A stretch of DNA of 55,828 bases from Prevotella sp. (GTDB lineage Bacteria > Bacteroidota > Bacteroidia > Bacteroidales > Bacteroidaceae): assembly GCA_017645645.1 (NCBI GenBank), contig JAGCOB010000013.1, positions 1 to 55,828 of the forward strand, read 5' to 3'. The notes under the pieces were generated by a model. That model was not told the origin of the DNA. It was given only the letters and a program-made list of their open reading frames with translations, and ran no database searches. The translations under genes were made by a program, and so were the position numbers. This document shows, piece after piece, positions 15,859 to 24,224 of the stretch (position 1 is the stretch's first letter; every line of letters begins with the position of its first letter).

Positions 15859-17481
15859 TTAAAGCAAAATTACGTCATCACAATGCTCAGTGACCACAGT
15901 GCGATGAGTGATGAAGAGCATGGTCTTCTGGGGATTGGCGGCAAAAAGGCGGTGGTAAAGTTCCTGTTCTGTCTGTCCGTCGAGTGAACTGCTTATCTCA
16001 TCAAGCAGAAGAATCGATCCAGGGCGCAATAGTCCACGAGCTATAGCGATACGCTGTGCCTGTCCTTCACTCAGTCCACTACCCCGTTCCCCGAGTACCG
16101 TATCCAACCCCGTAGGCATGTCCTTCACAAAGTCCGCACATGCCGTATGCAGCACTTCCCACAACTCGTCGTCTGTAGCATCAGGTTTTGCCAGTTGGAG
16201 GTTATAACGGATACTGCCACTCATCAGGGTATTCCCCTGCGGTACAAACACAAAATCCTGTCGTGTATTGGCACTGACAGGTTCTTCTCCGTCTTTCCCA
16301 TAGAGACAGATACTACCACTGGTAGGTTGAAGGAAACCGAGCAGCAAACGGAACAGGGTCGTTTTGCCGATACCAGTCTCTCCCATGATGGCAGTTTTAC
16401 TGCCAGCCTTGAAATCATGCGTAAACCCGTCGATAACGAGGCGGTCGCCTTTGGCATACTGGAACGAGACGTTATCCATGCGGATACCCATCATTTTCTT
16501 TGTCTGCAGTCTCTCCTCCATCTGTTTCTCCTGTTTCACATTCGTCAGTTCCTCCAAGCGGTCGATACTTGCCGTAGCATGGATCACTCCCGGAATCATA
16601 TTCAACAACTGGAGAATAGGGTGCTGAATCATGCCGACCAGTTGCAGAAAGGAGGTCATCACGCCAAATGTGATGGTACCGTTACGCAATCCGATACCCC
16701 CCCATACAAATGCCAGCAAGTAGCCCAGGCCAAACGCCAATCCCATCACCAGGCGTGTCACCACCGTAAAACGGGTACGGCGCATCACATTACCGCGAAG
16801 CCGTTGCTGCATGGAATCAAGTCGTCCTGTCACCCATTGTTCACTGCCTAAGGAACGTAGAACGGCATTATACTCCATCCCCTCCTGTACCTGCATCTGT
16901 ATGCGGCTCTCATCCTGTCGGATATCCAGTGTCATCTGGCGCAACCGACGTGCGACAAGTTTTCCAAACACAATAGCCAGCGGTGTCAGTAACAGCAACG
17001 CCCAAGCCAGTAATGCGTCAAACCACCGCATCAAAAGAAAGGCTCCACAGAGTTGTATCACGGTAATCGACATCTGAGGTATCGTGTCTGTCGTCACGGT
17101 ACTCACTGTCTCAATATCCTTGGCAAGACGAGAGGTAACATCACCAGAGTGAAGTGTCTTCTCATCGTAAAGTTGTCGACGGAACAGGCTGCTGAAGATT
17201 TGGAGCCGGATGGTGTTCGTCTGACGCACCCCCGCTGTTGTCGTCATAAAAAAGAAGACCTGTCGGAGGCACACACCCCCTACCACCGTCATGACCAGGA
17301 CTGATACAATTTTCAGCACATCGTCATCAGAGCCTGTACGGATGGTCACATCAATGAACACGCGACTGAGCCATACCATCAACAGACCGAGTCCGACCTG
17401 TGCGGTACCTATCATTATGCGTATCACCGTATTCATACGGATGCCACGCATATGTTGCCATAGCCACGTTACGTATTTCAT
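15859..17481 (-). CDS. ABC exporter (fused membrane and ATPase domains)
   Basis: A 540-residue half transporter: six-helix membrane domain (residues 1-300) and ATPase (about 325-540) with Walker A GETGIGKTTL, signature LSEGQAQRIAIARG and Walker B ILLLDEISSSLDG. No N-terminal C39 peptidase domain is present, so it does not itself cut leader peptides. It probably works as a homodimer exporting a peptide or lipid. It overlaps the PqqD-like gene by four bases and ends a five-gene set with an HPr-kinase-like protein and a signal-peptidase-like protein, which suggests a modified peptide as cargo. The lptD-like gene follows, so lipid export cannot be excluded. Confidence 0.85.
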   Translation of the reverse strand: MKYVTWLWQHMRGIRMNTVIRIMIGTAQVGLGLLMVWLSRVFIDVTIRTGSDDDVLKIVSVLVMTVVGGVCLRQVFFFMTTTAGVRQTNTIRLQIFSSLFRRQLYDEKTLHSGDVTSRLAKDIETVSTVTTDTIPQMSITVIQLCGAFLLMRWFDALLAWALLLLTPLAIVFGKLVARRLRQMTLDIRQDESRIQMQVQEGMEYNAVLRSLGSEQWVTGRLDSMQQRLRGNVMRRTRFTVVTRLVMGLAFGLGYLLAFVWGGIGLRNGTITFGVMTSFLQLVGMIQHPILQLLNMIPGVIHATASIDRLEELTNVKQEKQMEERLQTKKMMGIRMDNVSFQYAKGDRLVIDGFTHDFKAGSKTAIMGETGIGKTTLFRLLLGFLQPTSGSICLYGKDGEEPVSANTRQDFVFVPQGNTLMSGSIRYNLQLAKPDATDDELWEVLHTACADFVKDMPTGLDTVLGERGSGLSEGQAQRIAIARGLLRPGSILLLDEISSSLDGQTEQELYHRLFAANPQKTMLFITHRTVVTEHCDDVILL

Positions 17482-17747
17482 TCAACGACGCCTTCTTGTT
17501 GCCACTTACCAACCATCTCGGCTACATCCTTACGAGCCTGCTCAGCAGTTACATCATATTCCTCGCAGAGCTTGTCAGCAAGAGCCTCAACGGTAAAGTC
17601 ACCCATCGCTTCAGCCTGTCGCCAAATCCATGCCGCTGTCTCATTCAACGCCAACAAACGTCCGAAATTGACAGCACCAAGTCCTTCACCTACTATCACA
17701 TGCTCGCCACACACATCGCGCAGCACAAATCCTTTCTTCTGTCTCAT
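17478..17747 (-). CDS. PqqD-family peptide-binding protein (RRE-like)
   Basis: An 89-residue protein of the PqqD family, the small winged-helix fold (RiPP recognition element) that holds leader peptides during modification. Seen: ALNETAAWIWRQAEAMGDFTVEALADKLCEEYDVTAEQARKDV broken into the usual NETA-x-x-IW segment (residues about 34-42) and the following helix pair. It starts three bases after the stop of the protease gene and overlaps the exporter by four bases, so it is strictly co-translated. No radical SAM or other classical RiPP enzyme is adjacent; a stand-alone PqqD usually presents a substrate to a partner. Confidence 0.82.
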   Translation of the reverse strand: MRQKKGFVLRDVCGEHVIVGEGLGAVNFGRLLALNETAAWIWRQAEAMGDFTVEALADKLCEEYDVTAEQARKDVAEMVGKWQQEGVVE

Positions 17748-17750
17748 ATA

Positions 17751-18191
17751 TCAACTCTTTAATCTTGCTACTCTTCTATAGGCTCCCAATATATACCTTC
17801 TGACGGGAAGCAGTCGCCACCAAACTCTGACAGCTAACATACGTTGTCTGGTATACAAGGCATGTTGTCGTCCGTCAGCACTAACCACATGGGTGGCTCT
17901 TGCCTTGACATCACCAAGGGCGCAGTGTTCGACACCCACGGAATTCCCGTCGCCCATCAGGACAACCTGACTACCTTCTATACGGATGATACGATGCACC
18001 ACATAACGGCATCCCTCCACCCAGGCGAGTACCACATCACCCACCTGAGGCTGGCAGGGTTTCTCCAAGATGACACTTTCCTTACCGCCGATAATAAAAG
18101 GCAGCATACTATTTCCCTTGACGGGAAAGGTGACACTCATCCCCTCCTCGACCAGTCGGATTGCCTCTTGTATGATAATCTCGTCCGTCAT
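17751..18191 (-). CDS. S24/S26 (SipW-like) signal-peptidase-type serine protease
   Basis: A 146-residue protein with the signal peptidase boxes of the SipW/ER type: box B GNSMLPF with Ser28, box D VVHRII with His66 in place of the bacterial Lys, and box E MGDGNS (Asp81). The N-terminal membrane anchor of ordinary signal peptidases is missing; the basic, hydrophobic C-terminus (about 115-146) could bind the membrane. Probably a processing protease for the cargo of the neighbouring exporter rather than the housekeeping signal peptidase. Overlaps the upstream HPr-kinase-like gene by four bases. Confidence 0.8.
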   Translation of the reverse strand: MTDEIIIQEAIRLVEEGMSVTFPVKGNSMLPFIIGGKESVILEKPCQPQVGDVVLAWVEGCRYVVHRIIRIEGSQVVLMGDGNSVGVEHCALGDVKARATHVVSADGRQHALYTRQRMLAVRVWWRLLPVRRYILGAYRRVARLKS

Positions 18192-19054
18192 CGCCTCGTT
18201 ACAGTTTCACTGCAAACCCTTGCCGCCTCCTCGTCAGGCAGACACTCCAGATGCCAGACCGGAATCGTCTGTGCAAGTGCATTTTCCGTCTGATGTAGTC
18301 CATCGGCAATCTGCACGTCCCATCGTTTTCCACTGATACTGGGCACCAGCGAGGCATACGCCTCTATCCCCTTCAGACGACGAATCTTATTATATGGTGC
18401 CTGACTCAACAGGACGATAGCGCCCAGCGGCACACTCACATTCCGATAACAAGGAGTCTTACCACTCCAAGGACTCCCATAGACACAGGCTGTCCCATCC
18501 GGGAATACCCGCACTACAGGATTGTCGTCGTTAACCAACTCACTGTCATTGATATATCGGAGCCATAACCTGGCATGGGTACTCTTACCCGTTCCGCTCT
18601 TGCCTAGGAACATATAGCCTTGTCCTTCGTAACTCACAATAGCGGAATGAAACAAGACCGTTCCTCTGGCAGCAGTCGCCAGCGCATAAAGGACCATGAG
18701 AGCATTATCTATCGCCATCTTGCGTGATGAGTTTGTTACGAAAAGGCTACCAGCATGGTAATGGTCTGAGCATACCAGCCATCCTGCGGTCTTTCGTTGC
18801 CAACAGAACTCAAACACAGAATCACCGTCAGCAGTCTTCCCACAGATGATTTCCTGTCCTTCCTCTTCTTGTCGCAGTTCCTCGGCATAGCATACAGGTC
18901 CGCCATCCTGCACCGTCAGGGAGAAAACACACTCGTCGGCTTCCATCTCTTGACAGACAAATGGTTCATAGTTCTCCATGAGTCCAAAGTCTTCCGTCTC
19001 CGCCGTCAAACTAAACAAATGTCCGGCAACTTTGTAATACTTTGTCATTTTCAC
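18188..19054 (-). CDS. HPr-kinase/PEP-carboxykinase-like P-loop protein
   Basis: A 288-residue protein with an HprK-type ATP-binding half: GKSGTGKST at 151-158 and LVNDDNPV with Asp176-Asp177 as the metal site. The N-terminal 130 residues (YYKVAGHLFSLTAE and onwards) are an uncharacterised domain often seen in front of such kinases in peptide-modification loci. True HPr kinase is unlikely because the HPr-binding region and usual length are absent and Bacteroidales use PTS little. Homologues of this fold phosphorylate lasso peptides. Adjacent to protease, PqqD-like and exporter genes. Family is clear; substrate is inferred only. Confidence 0.78.
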   Translation of the reverse strand: MKMTKYYKVAGHLFSLTAETEDFGLMENYEPFVCQEMEADECVFSLTVQDGGPVCYAEELRQEEEGQEIICGKTADGDSVFEFCWQRKTAGWLVCSDHYHAGSLFVTNSSRKMAIDNALMVLYALATAARGTVLFHSAIVSYEGQGYMFLGKSGTGKSTHARLWLRYINDSELVNDDNPVVRVFPDGTACVYGSPWSGKTPCYRNVSVPLGAIVLLSQAPYNKIRRLKGIEAYASLVPSISGKRWDVQIADGLHQTENALAQTIPVWHLECLPDEEAARVCSETVTRR

Positions 19055-19549
19055 TTACTCAAACTTTTCTGCCCATGACAGGAATATCTTCACACCCTCT
19101 GCCCCGAATTTCTCCAGCGACTGGGCAGTCTCCAGAACGGTACGGACATGGTCGGGGTTGGATTTGGAATAAAACTTGTCGGCATAGCAGATAATCTGTT
19201 CCTCCAGCGTTTCCGGCTCATAGCCCGGCAATCCTGTCCCTGTATGACACTCGGCAACCCTGGCATGACGGGGAAAGCCTTCTGCACGAAGAAGCTCACC
19301 ACCTATGGGACCGTGTTTGATATAGGGCTCCGTGCCATGACATAAGATAGAGGGAGCATCACAACGGAAGATGCCGATATCATGGAGCATGGCAGCTTCC
19401 TCCAGGAACTGACGGTCGACAGGCAATTCCCTATGATGGTCACAAATATCCAAAGCACGGTCGGCAACTTGCCGACTGTGCTTTAGCAGTAAACGACGCA
19501 AAGCGCTGTCCTGCGGATAATATTGATCAATAATCGCCTGATAGTCCAT
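19055..19549 (-). CDS. HD-domain phosphohydrolase
   Basis: A 164-residue cytoplasmic HD-domain protein. The metal ligands are seen in LLKHSRQVADRALDI, AAMLHDIGIF and later ICYADKFYSK. Members hydrolyse nucleotide-type phosphate esters; no closer substrate can be given. Its stop lies directly against the start of the HPr-kinase-like gene, so it heads that operon. 21 bp, filled with a TTAGCTA-type repeat, separate it from the oadA-like gene upstream, so read-through from oadA is possible. Confidence 0.8.
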   Translation of the reverse strand: MDYQAIIDQYYPQDSALRRLLLKHSRQVADRALDICDHHRELPVDRQFLEEAAMLHDIGIFRCDAPSILCHGTEPYIKHGPIGGELLRAEGFPRHARVAECHTGTGLPGYEPETLEEQIICYADKFYSKSNPDHVRTVLETAQSLEKFGAEGVKIFLSWAEKFE

Positions 19550-19554
19550 AATAG

Positions 19555-19582
19555 GCTTAGCTATTGGCCTTTAGCTATTAGC
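19555..19582. repeat. Short tandem repeat TTAGCTATTGGCC between oadA-like and HD genes
   Basis: Copies of TTAGCTATT(GGC) in the 21-bp gap, extending into the stop-codon region of the oadA-like gene. Same family as at 4625-4646, 29787-29820 and 30390-30428. Confidence 0.6.
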
Positions 19583-21346
19583 ACGTTCTATCCAAGCGAG
19601 GTTGTCACCACGACGGACCTTGCTTCCTGACTTGGCACTCACCTCAACGAGCTTACCACCGAGTGCCGCAGGTATCGGGACAATCTCGCCCCACGGAGCC
19701 TGAATATAACAGAAGGTGTCACCCTCCTTATACTGCTGTCCGATAAACGGCTCAAGACAAGGCTCACAGGCACCGTCGCCAGAGAACTCATAATAGACCT
19801 GTCCGGCAATAGGAGCCGTAAGAGGATCCGCCTTAGCATGTTTGAAGGCAGCCAGTTCTGCGGGAGAAAGCTTGGTACCGAGTTTGGCATCCTTCGCCTT
19901 CTGCAGGTCGGCAAGGAAATTCTTCTTCGCCATACCACTCTTATAATTACGATACTGCTCGGGGTGCATGGCGAGTTCAAAGAGTTCCTCGTCATCCTGT
20001 CCGTATTCCCAGCCATTTTCGTCCATCTCCTTACGGAAAGCAGGCAGGGCATTCTCCAACAGGGTATGCGGATCGACATCCGTGAACTCCTTGCCTTGCT
20101 TCTTTGCCAATTCCTTCAACTCGGGAGCAATCTCACCAGGAATCTTGCCGCTCTTGCCAAGAATCATACCCCACATAGCATCGTCCATCATGGCATAACG
20201 TCCCTTACCCTGCTCGATGGTCAAAAGATTCATCAGCGCGATGTTCTTGGTATACTGTGAGAACGGGGTCACCAATGGGGGATAACCAACCTTGGGCCAT
20301 ACATACTCCACCTCATTAAAGAGTTTCACGAGCATATCGTCTGTCGAAAGCTCCGGCTCTCCCTTCTTCGCACGACTCTTGTTGATGACACTGTGGATGC
20401 CACCAAGGTCAGCCATCATCGAACCCATCATACCGCCAGGAAGTCCGCAACCTAACAGCAGGCTGGACATGTGCTTATTGGCAGGATTGATGAAGTAACC
20501 GAGCCAGTCGTCAATGAACTCCTGCGTCAAGGTACGAGCCTGCATATAGGCATTCATATTGATATCCTCCACTTCGAATCCCTCATTCTTCAGCATCGAC
20601 TGTACGGAGATGATATCAGGATGTACCTTACCCCAGCTGAGTGGCTCAATAGCGGTATCAATGATGTCCGCTCCATTATTGCAGACTTCCAGAATGGAAG
20701 CCATCGACAGACCGGGACCAGAATGTCCATGATACTGGATGATGACATCGGGGTGCTTCGTCTTGATACTCTTCGTCAGGGCACCCAACAAGGCAGGTTG
20801 TCCGATACCAGCCATATCCTTCAGACAGATTTCCTCTGCACCAGCGGCAATCACCTCGTCGGCAATGGCACTGTAATACTCAACGGTATGTACAGGAGAA
20901 GTGGTGATACACAGGGTAGCCTGCGGAATCATACCAGCCTCCTTCGCCCACTTGATACTGGGGATAATATTGCGAGTGTCATTCAGTCCACAGAAAATAC
21001 GGGGGATATCCACACCCTGTGCCTTCTTCACCTTATACATTAAAGCACGGACATCGTCAGGAACAGGATACATACGGATAGCATTAAGACCGCGGTCCAA
21101 CATGTGTGTCTGAATACCTACCTCATTGAAGGGTTTACAGAAAGCACGAACGGCAGGGTTGGGATTCTCACCAGCCAACAGGTTGACCTGTTCGAAAGCA
21201 CCGCCATTAGTTTCCACACGGGCAAAACACCCCATGTCGATAATTACTGGAGCAATACGCTCCAACTGATCCTTACGGGGTTGGAATTTACCACTTGACT
21301 GCCACATGTCACGATAGACAAGACTGAATTTTATTTTCTTTTTCAT
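19571..21346 (-). CDS. OadA-like carboxyltransferase with degenerate biotinyl domain
   Basis: A 591-residue protein built like oxaloacetate decarboxylase alpha or pyruvate carboxylase subunit B: a carboxyltransferase TIM barrel (RDMWQSSGK, QTHMLDRGLNAIRMYP, FCGLNDTRN, CLKDMAGIG with the Lys, YHGHSGPG), the conserved carboxylase domain, and a C-terminal biotinyl-like fold. The biotin-accepting Met-Lys-Met is absent: where EAMKM is expected the protein has IQAPWGEIVPIP (about residues 548-559). It may therefore use biotin on a separate carrier protein, or have another role. First gene after its own promoter box (21378-21371). Annotation as a carboxylase subunit is likely, but whether the C-terminal domain acts is unclear. 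Confidence 0.82.
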   Translation of the reverse strand: MKKKIKFSLVYRDMWQSSGKFQPRKDQLERIAPVIIDMGCFARVETNGGAFEQVNLLAGENPNPAVRAFCKPFNEVGIQTHMLDRGLNAIRMYPVPDDVRALMYKVKKAQGVDIPRIFCGLNDTRNIIPSIKWAKEAGMIPQATLCITTSPVHTVEYYSAIADEVIAAGAEEICLKDMAGIGQPALLGALTKSIKTKHPDVIIQYHGHSGPGLSMASILEVCNNGADIIDTAIEPLSWGKVHPDIISVQSMLKNEGFEVEDINMNAYMQARTLTQEFIDDWLGYFINPANKHMSSLLLGCGLPGGMMGSMMADLGGIHSVINKSRAKKGEPELSTDDMLVKLFNEVEYVWPKVGYPPLVTPFSQYTKNIALMNLLTIEQGKGRYAMMDDAMWGMILGKSGKIPGEIAPELKELAKKQGKEFTDVDPHTLLENALPAFRKEMDENGWEYGQDDEELFELAMHPEQYRNYKSGMAKKNFLADLQKAKDAKLGTKLSPAELAAFKHAKADPLTAPIAGQVYYEFSGDGACEPCLEPFIGQQYKEGDTFCYIQAPWGEIVPIPAALGGKLVEVSAKSGSKVRRGDNLAWIERANS

Positions 21347-21370
21347 AGATGATGATTGTTAATACTTTTG

Positions 21371-21378
21371 CAAAGATA
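21371..21378 (-). promoter_or_regulatory. -7 box of oadA-like gene
   Basis: TATCTTTG on the minus strand, 25 bases before ATG 21346; divergent from the box at 21423-21430. Confidence 0.65.
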
Positions 21379-21422
21379 CGAAATAATTGAGAATTGACCA
21401 TTGATAATTGATAATTATTTTC

Positions 21423-21430
21423 TATCTTTG
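21423..21430 (+). promoter_or_regulatory. -7 box of lipoprotein gene
   Basis: TATCTTTG 17 bases before ATG 21448. The leader would be about 10 nt. Confidence 0.65.
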
Positions 21431-21447
21431 CGCAAAATTTACAATTT

Positions 21448-22206
21448 ATGAAGAAAGCGATATCTTTATTAGCAATGGCACTGCTATTGATGGCATGCGG
21501 ACAGAAACAGCCTCCAAAAGACAGACAGGAGGGAGCTATTGTCGCCTATCATAACGAACCTGGCGATTCTACCATCTACGGACTTTCCTGTGATGGAAGT
21601 ACAGACTCTGTCTTAATACTACTTCCCTATTCCGGAGAAGACCCTGATACCTTTTACATCTTCCAGGCACGACAGAATCATCAAGTCTTCGGCCGTCCTC
21701 ATATTGGGGATGAACTTGCTGTCATCCTCAACCCGGAAGACAAGCAGGAAGTACTGATGCTCATCAACCTTGAGCGCCTGAAAGGGAAATGGTGCTATCA
21801 AGTCACACCCACCTTCCGTCACTTCAGTGATACAACCTCAGACATCCAACGTAAGAGAATGATAGAACGGATCCCTGACTCTGTCAGGCAGAAAATGATG
21901 GCACCCCGCGAATACGGTATCCAACTGAAACAAGGAAACACTGCCCAGTCTATCGGAGAGAGAAGGAACAACACATCTGATGACATGAGTCCTGTCGAAT
22001 ATCCGAAGATGAAAAGATATACAGGATGGAGACTTTATAACGGCAGACTTATCCTGGTAACTGACTCCCTACGCCTGCCTAACGGGAAGAAAGGAAAACC
22101 GGAACAAGATACGGCAGACATCCTGCAACTACGCAAAGACACCCTCGTGCTCCAATTTAAAGATCACGAGCAGAAATACTACCGCAAAGTGGAGGAGAAC
22201 CTTTAA
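21448..22206 (+). CDS. Lipoprotein of unknown function
   Basis: A 252-residue protein with a lipoprotein signal (MKKAISLLAMALLLMACG, lipobox LMAC, Cys17), so it is anchored in the outer or inner membrane. The mature part begins with a small strand-rich domain (residues 28-120; GAIVAYHNEPGDSTIYGL, then DTFYIFQARQ...GRPHIGDELAVILN) that resembles domains of other Bacteroidales lipoproteins but which I cannot name. The second half holds KMKRYTGWRLYNGRLILV. It stands alone, convergent with queF, whose stop is eight bases away. Function unknown. Confidence 0.8.
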   Translation: MKKAISLLAMALLLMACGQKQPPKDRQEGAIVAYHNEPGDSTIYGLSCDGSTDSVLILLPYSGEDPDTFYIFQARQNHQVFGRPHIGDELAVILNPEDKQEVLMLINLERLKGKWCYQVTPTFRHFSDTTSDIQRKRMIERIPDSVRQKMMAPREYGIQLKQGNTAQSIGERRNNTSDDMSPVEYPKMKRYTGWRLYNGRLILVTDSLRLPNGKKGKPEQDTADILQLRKDTLVLQFKDHEQKYYRKVEENL

Positions 22207-22213
22207 GCGATAA

Positions 22214-22675
22214 TTAGAGGAACTGATGGCTGAGCATTCGTTGTTCAGCCATTTTTTTGTATGGAGTACCTGGCATTCCGTAATTGGCATAGGGATAGAT
22301 GGAGATGCCGCCACGCGGGGTAAACAATCCTACCACCTCTATATATTTTGGCTGCATCAGCTTCACCAAGTCCTTCATGATGATATTAACACAGTCCTCA
22401 TGGAAGTCGCCATGGTTACGGAAGGAGAAGAGATAGAGCTTCAGACTCTTCGACTCTACCATGCGCTCGGCAGGAATATACATGATCTTAATCTCCGCAA
22501 AGTCCGGCTGTCCCGTGATAGGACAGAGCGACGTGAACTCAGGACAATTGAACTGCACCCAATAGTCGTTGTCCTTATGCTTGTTCTCAAAGGTTTCCAA
22601 CACCTCCGGTGCATAGTCCATCTTATACTCGGTCTTCTTGCCCAGTTGCTTCAAATGGTCCTGTTCTCTGTTCAT
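22214..22675 (-). CDS. queF: NADPH-dependent 7-cyano-7-deazaguanine reductase
   Basis: A 153-residue tunnelling-fold enzyme that reduces preQ0 to preQ1 in queuosine synthesis. The catalytic Cys51 and Asp58 lie in [13 protein letters not shown], the QueF motif ESKSLK is at 74-79, and Glu93 in HGDFHEDC binds substrate. The length is that of the short (YkvM) type. No other queuosine gene is adjacent. A perfect inverted repeat sits just after its promoter box. Confidence 0.96.
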   Translation of the reverse strand: MNREQDHLKQLGKKTEYKMDYAPEVLETFENKHKDNDYWVQFNCPEFTSLCPITGQPDFAEIKIMYIPAERMVESKSLKLYLFSFRNHGDFHEDCVNIIMKDLVKLMQPKYIEVVGLFTPRGGISIYPYANYGMPGTPYKKMAEQRMLSHQFL

Positions 22676-22703
22676 AGTTTCTTGAGTTTAAATATATTAC
22701 TTA

Positions 22704-22718
22704 GCCATCTTTGATGGC
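22704..22718. repeat. Perfect inverted repeat at queF transcript start
   Basis: GCCATC-TTT-GATGGC, a six-base perfect stem with a three-base centre, directly downstream of the queF -7 box. It could be an operator or a 5' mRNA hairpin. It does not match a preQ1 riboswitch. Confidence 0.55.
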
Positions 22719-22725
22719 AAAGTTA
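22718..22725 (-). promoter_or_regulatory. -7 box of queF promoter
   Basis: TAACTTTG on the minus strand, about 43 bases before ATG 22675. Confidence 0.6.
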
Positions 22726-22775
22726 CGAAAAAATGAGTGAAATACCAAATACTTGTTGTTATTTTACGTTATTTG

Positions 22776-22807
22776 TTTGGCTTTTCAAATATCTTTGTGT
22801 ATCTTTG
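22776..22807 (+). promoter_or_regulatory. Tandem -7 boxes before metacaspase gene
   Basis: TATCTTTG occurs twice, at 22790-22797 and 22800-22807. TTTG at 22776-22779 is exactly 20 bases before the second copy, the best Bacteroidetes spacing. Two start points ten bases apart are possible. Confidence 0.65.
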
Positions 22808-22833
22808 GACTCGAAACATGAATATTATTACAC

Positions 22834-24222
22834 ATGATGAAAATGATGAAGAGATATCTAACAGCTATATTATACATGATTTCTGCCACGATAGCGTGGG
22901 CTGCCGACGATGTAGACACAAGGATTCCTGTGAGCAATGAGGTGAAGGACAAGACCTTTGTACTGATTATCTGCAATGAAAACTACAAACACGAAGAGAG
23001 TGTGCCCTTTGCTCAGAACGACGGAGAAACGTTTGCAGTATATTGTGAGAAGACGTTAGGTATACCTAATAAAAATATTAAGTTGCTGACAGATGCCACC
23101 CTCAATGATATGAACCATGAGTTTGAGTGGCTGTCTAAAATTGTACAGGCTTATGAGGGAGAAGCGGAAGTAATAGTGTATTATAGTGGTCATGGAATGC
23201 CCGACGAAGATTCTAAAGAAGCCTACCTTTTACCAATAGACGGTTACAGTTCATCGCCCAATAGTGGTTTGTGTACCAAGGATATGTATAAGTTATTGGG
23301 GGAGATGAATTCTCAACGCACCTTGGTATTTCTCGATGCTTGTTTCAGTGGTGCTAAAAGAGACGGTACGATGATGAAAACAAGTCGTGGCGTGGCTATC
23401 AAAGCCAAGAAAGAACCCGTAAAGGGTAATATGGTGGTGTTCTCAGCAGCTCAAGGAGGTGAGACGGCCTATCCGTATAATAGCAAACGGCATGGCATGT
23501 TTACCTTCTTCGTTCTCGATAAGCTACAAGAATCAGGAGGAAACACTACCCTTGGTGAGTTGAGCGACTATGTTATCAAACAAGTAAAACAGAACTCCAT
23601 ACGTGAGAATGACAAGAGTCAGACTCCTAATGTGACGGCTGCAGCCAGCGTCGGTGATTGGCGTTCATGGACATTTGCTAGATCGCCTGCCAAGGGGTAT
23701 GAGCAGAGGACTCCTTCGAAGCCCAAGAAACAATCTGTTAATAAAAACAACGGAAAACTCATAGACCGTCCTGACAAAGTACAACCTACGGCTCCTATGG
23801 GTGGTACACTTAACTACACAATGCCAGAGTATACTATTGAAGGTGCTGGCACAGGAGTTCAAGGAACATATCTCGTGAAGGTGACGATGATGGCTAAGAA
23901 AGCCAATACTGTGACAGATCAGGATCTTTTACGCTGTGCCATTCATGGCATTCTCTTCCGTGGGTTTACGAGTACAGAGAACCGCCAGCATCAGCGTCCT
24001 TTGACAGGAAGTGCACTCAACGAACAGCAATATGCTGACTTCTATAACGGTTTCTTCCAACAGTCATATCAGCAGTACGGACAGGCAGTGTCTTCCTCCC
24101 GTTCCGTCACGAAGGTTGGAAAAGAGTATAAAATTACCTCTGTTGTCAGCGTCACAAAAGACCAATTGCGTAAAGACCTGACACAACAGGGTGTGTTGAA
24201 AGGATTAGCAAATGGATTTTGA
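22834..24222 (+). CDS. Secreted caspase-family (metacaspase-like) cysteine protease
   Basis: A 462-residue protein with a signal peptide (MMKMMKRYLTAILYMISATIA broken before AWAADD). A caspase/peptidase C14 domain spans about 38-275 and carries the dyad His120 (YYSGHGMPDE) and Cys170 (FLDACFSGAKR), typical of metacaspases cutting after Arg or Lys. A proline/lysine-rich linker (about 285-320) leads to a C-terminal domain (325-462) I cannot name. Secretion places it in the periplasm or outside. The next gene starts within a few bases of its stop and encodes another secreted protein, a likely partner. Protease fold is firm, target unknown. Confidence 0.87.
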   Translation: MMKMMKRYLTAILYMISATIAWAADDVDTRIPVSNEVKDKTFVLIICNENYKHEESVPFAQNDGETFAVYCEKTLGIPNKNIKLLTDATLNDMNHEFEWLSKIVQAYEGEAEVIVYYSGHGMPDEDSKEAYLLPIDGYSSSPNSGLCTKDMYKLLGEMNSQRTLVFLDACFSGAKRDGTMMKTSRGVAIKAKKEPVKGNMVVFSAAQGGETAYPYNSKRHGMFTFFVLDKLQESGGNTTLGELSDYVIKQVKQNSIRENDKSQTPNVTAAASVGDWRSWTFARSPAKGYEQRTPSKPKKQSVNKNNGKLIDRPDKVQPTAPMGGTLNYTMPEYTIEGAGTGVQGTYLVKVTMMAKKANTVTDQDLLRCAIHGILFRGFTSTENRQHQRPLTGSALNEQQYADFYNGFFQQSYQQYGQAVSSSRSVTKVGKEYKITSVVSVTKDQLRKDLTQQGVLKGLANGF

Positions 24223-24224
24223 TA

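Noticed and set aside
18188-19054. Housekeeping HPr kinase
   Set aside because: Only the P-loop half matches; the N-terminal domain differs and the operon context points to peptide modification.
22676-22733. preQ1 riboswitch before queF
   Set aside because: The leader has a simple palindrome but no preQ1 aptamer pattern.
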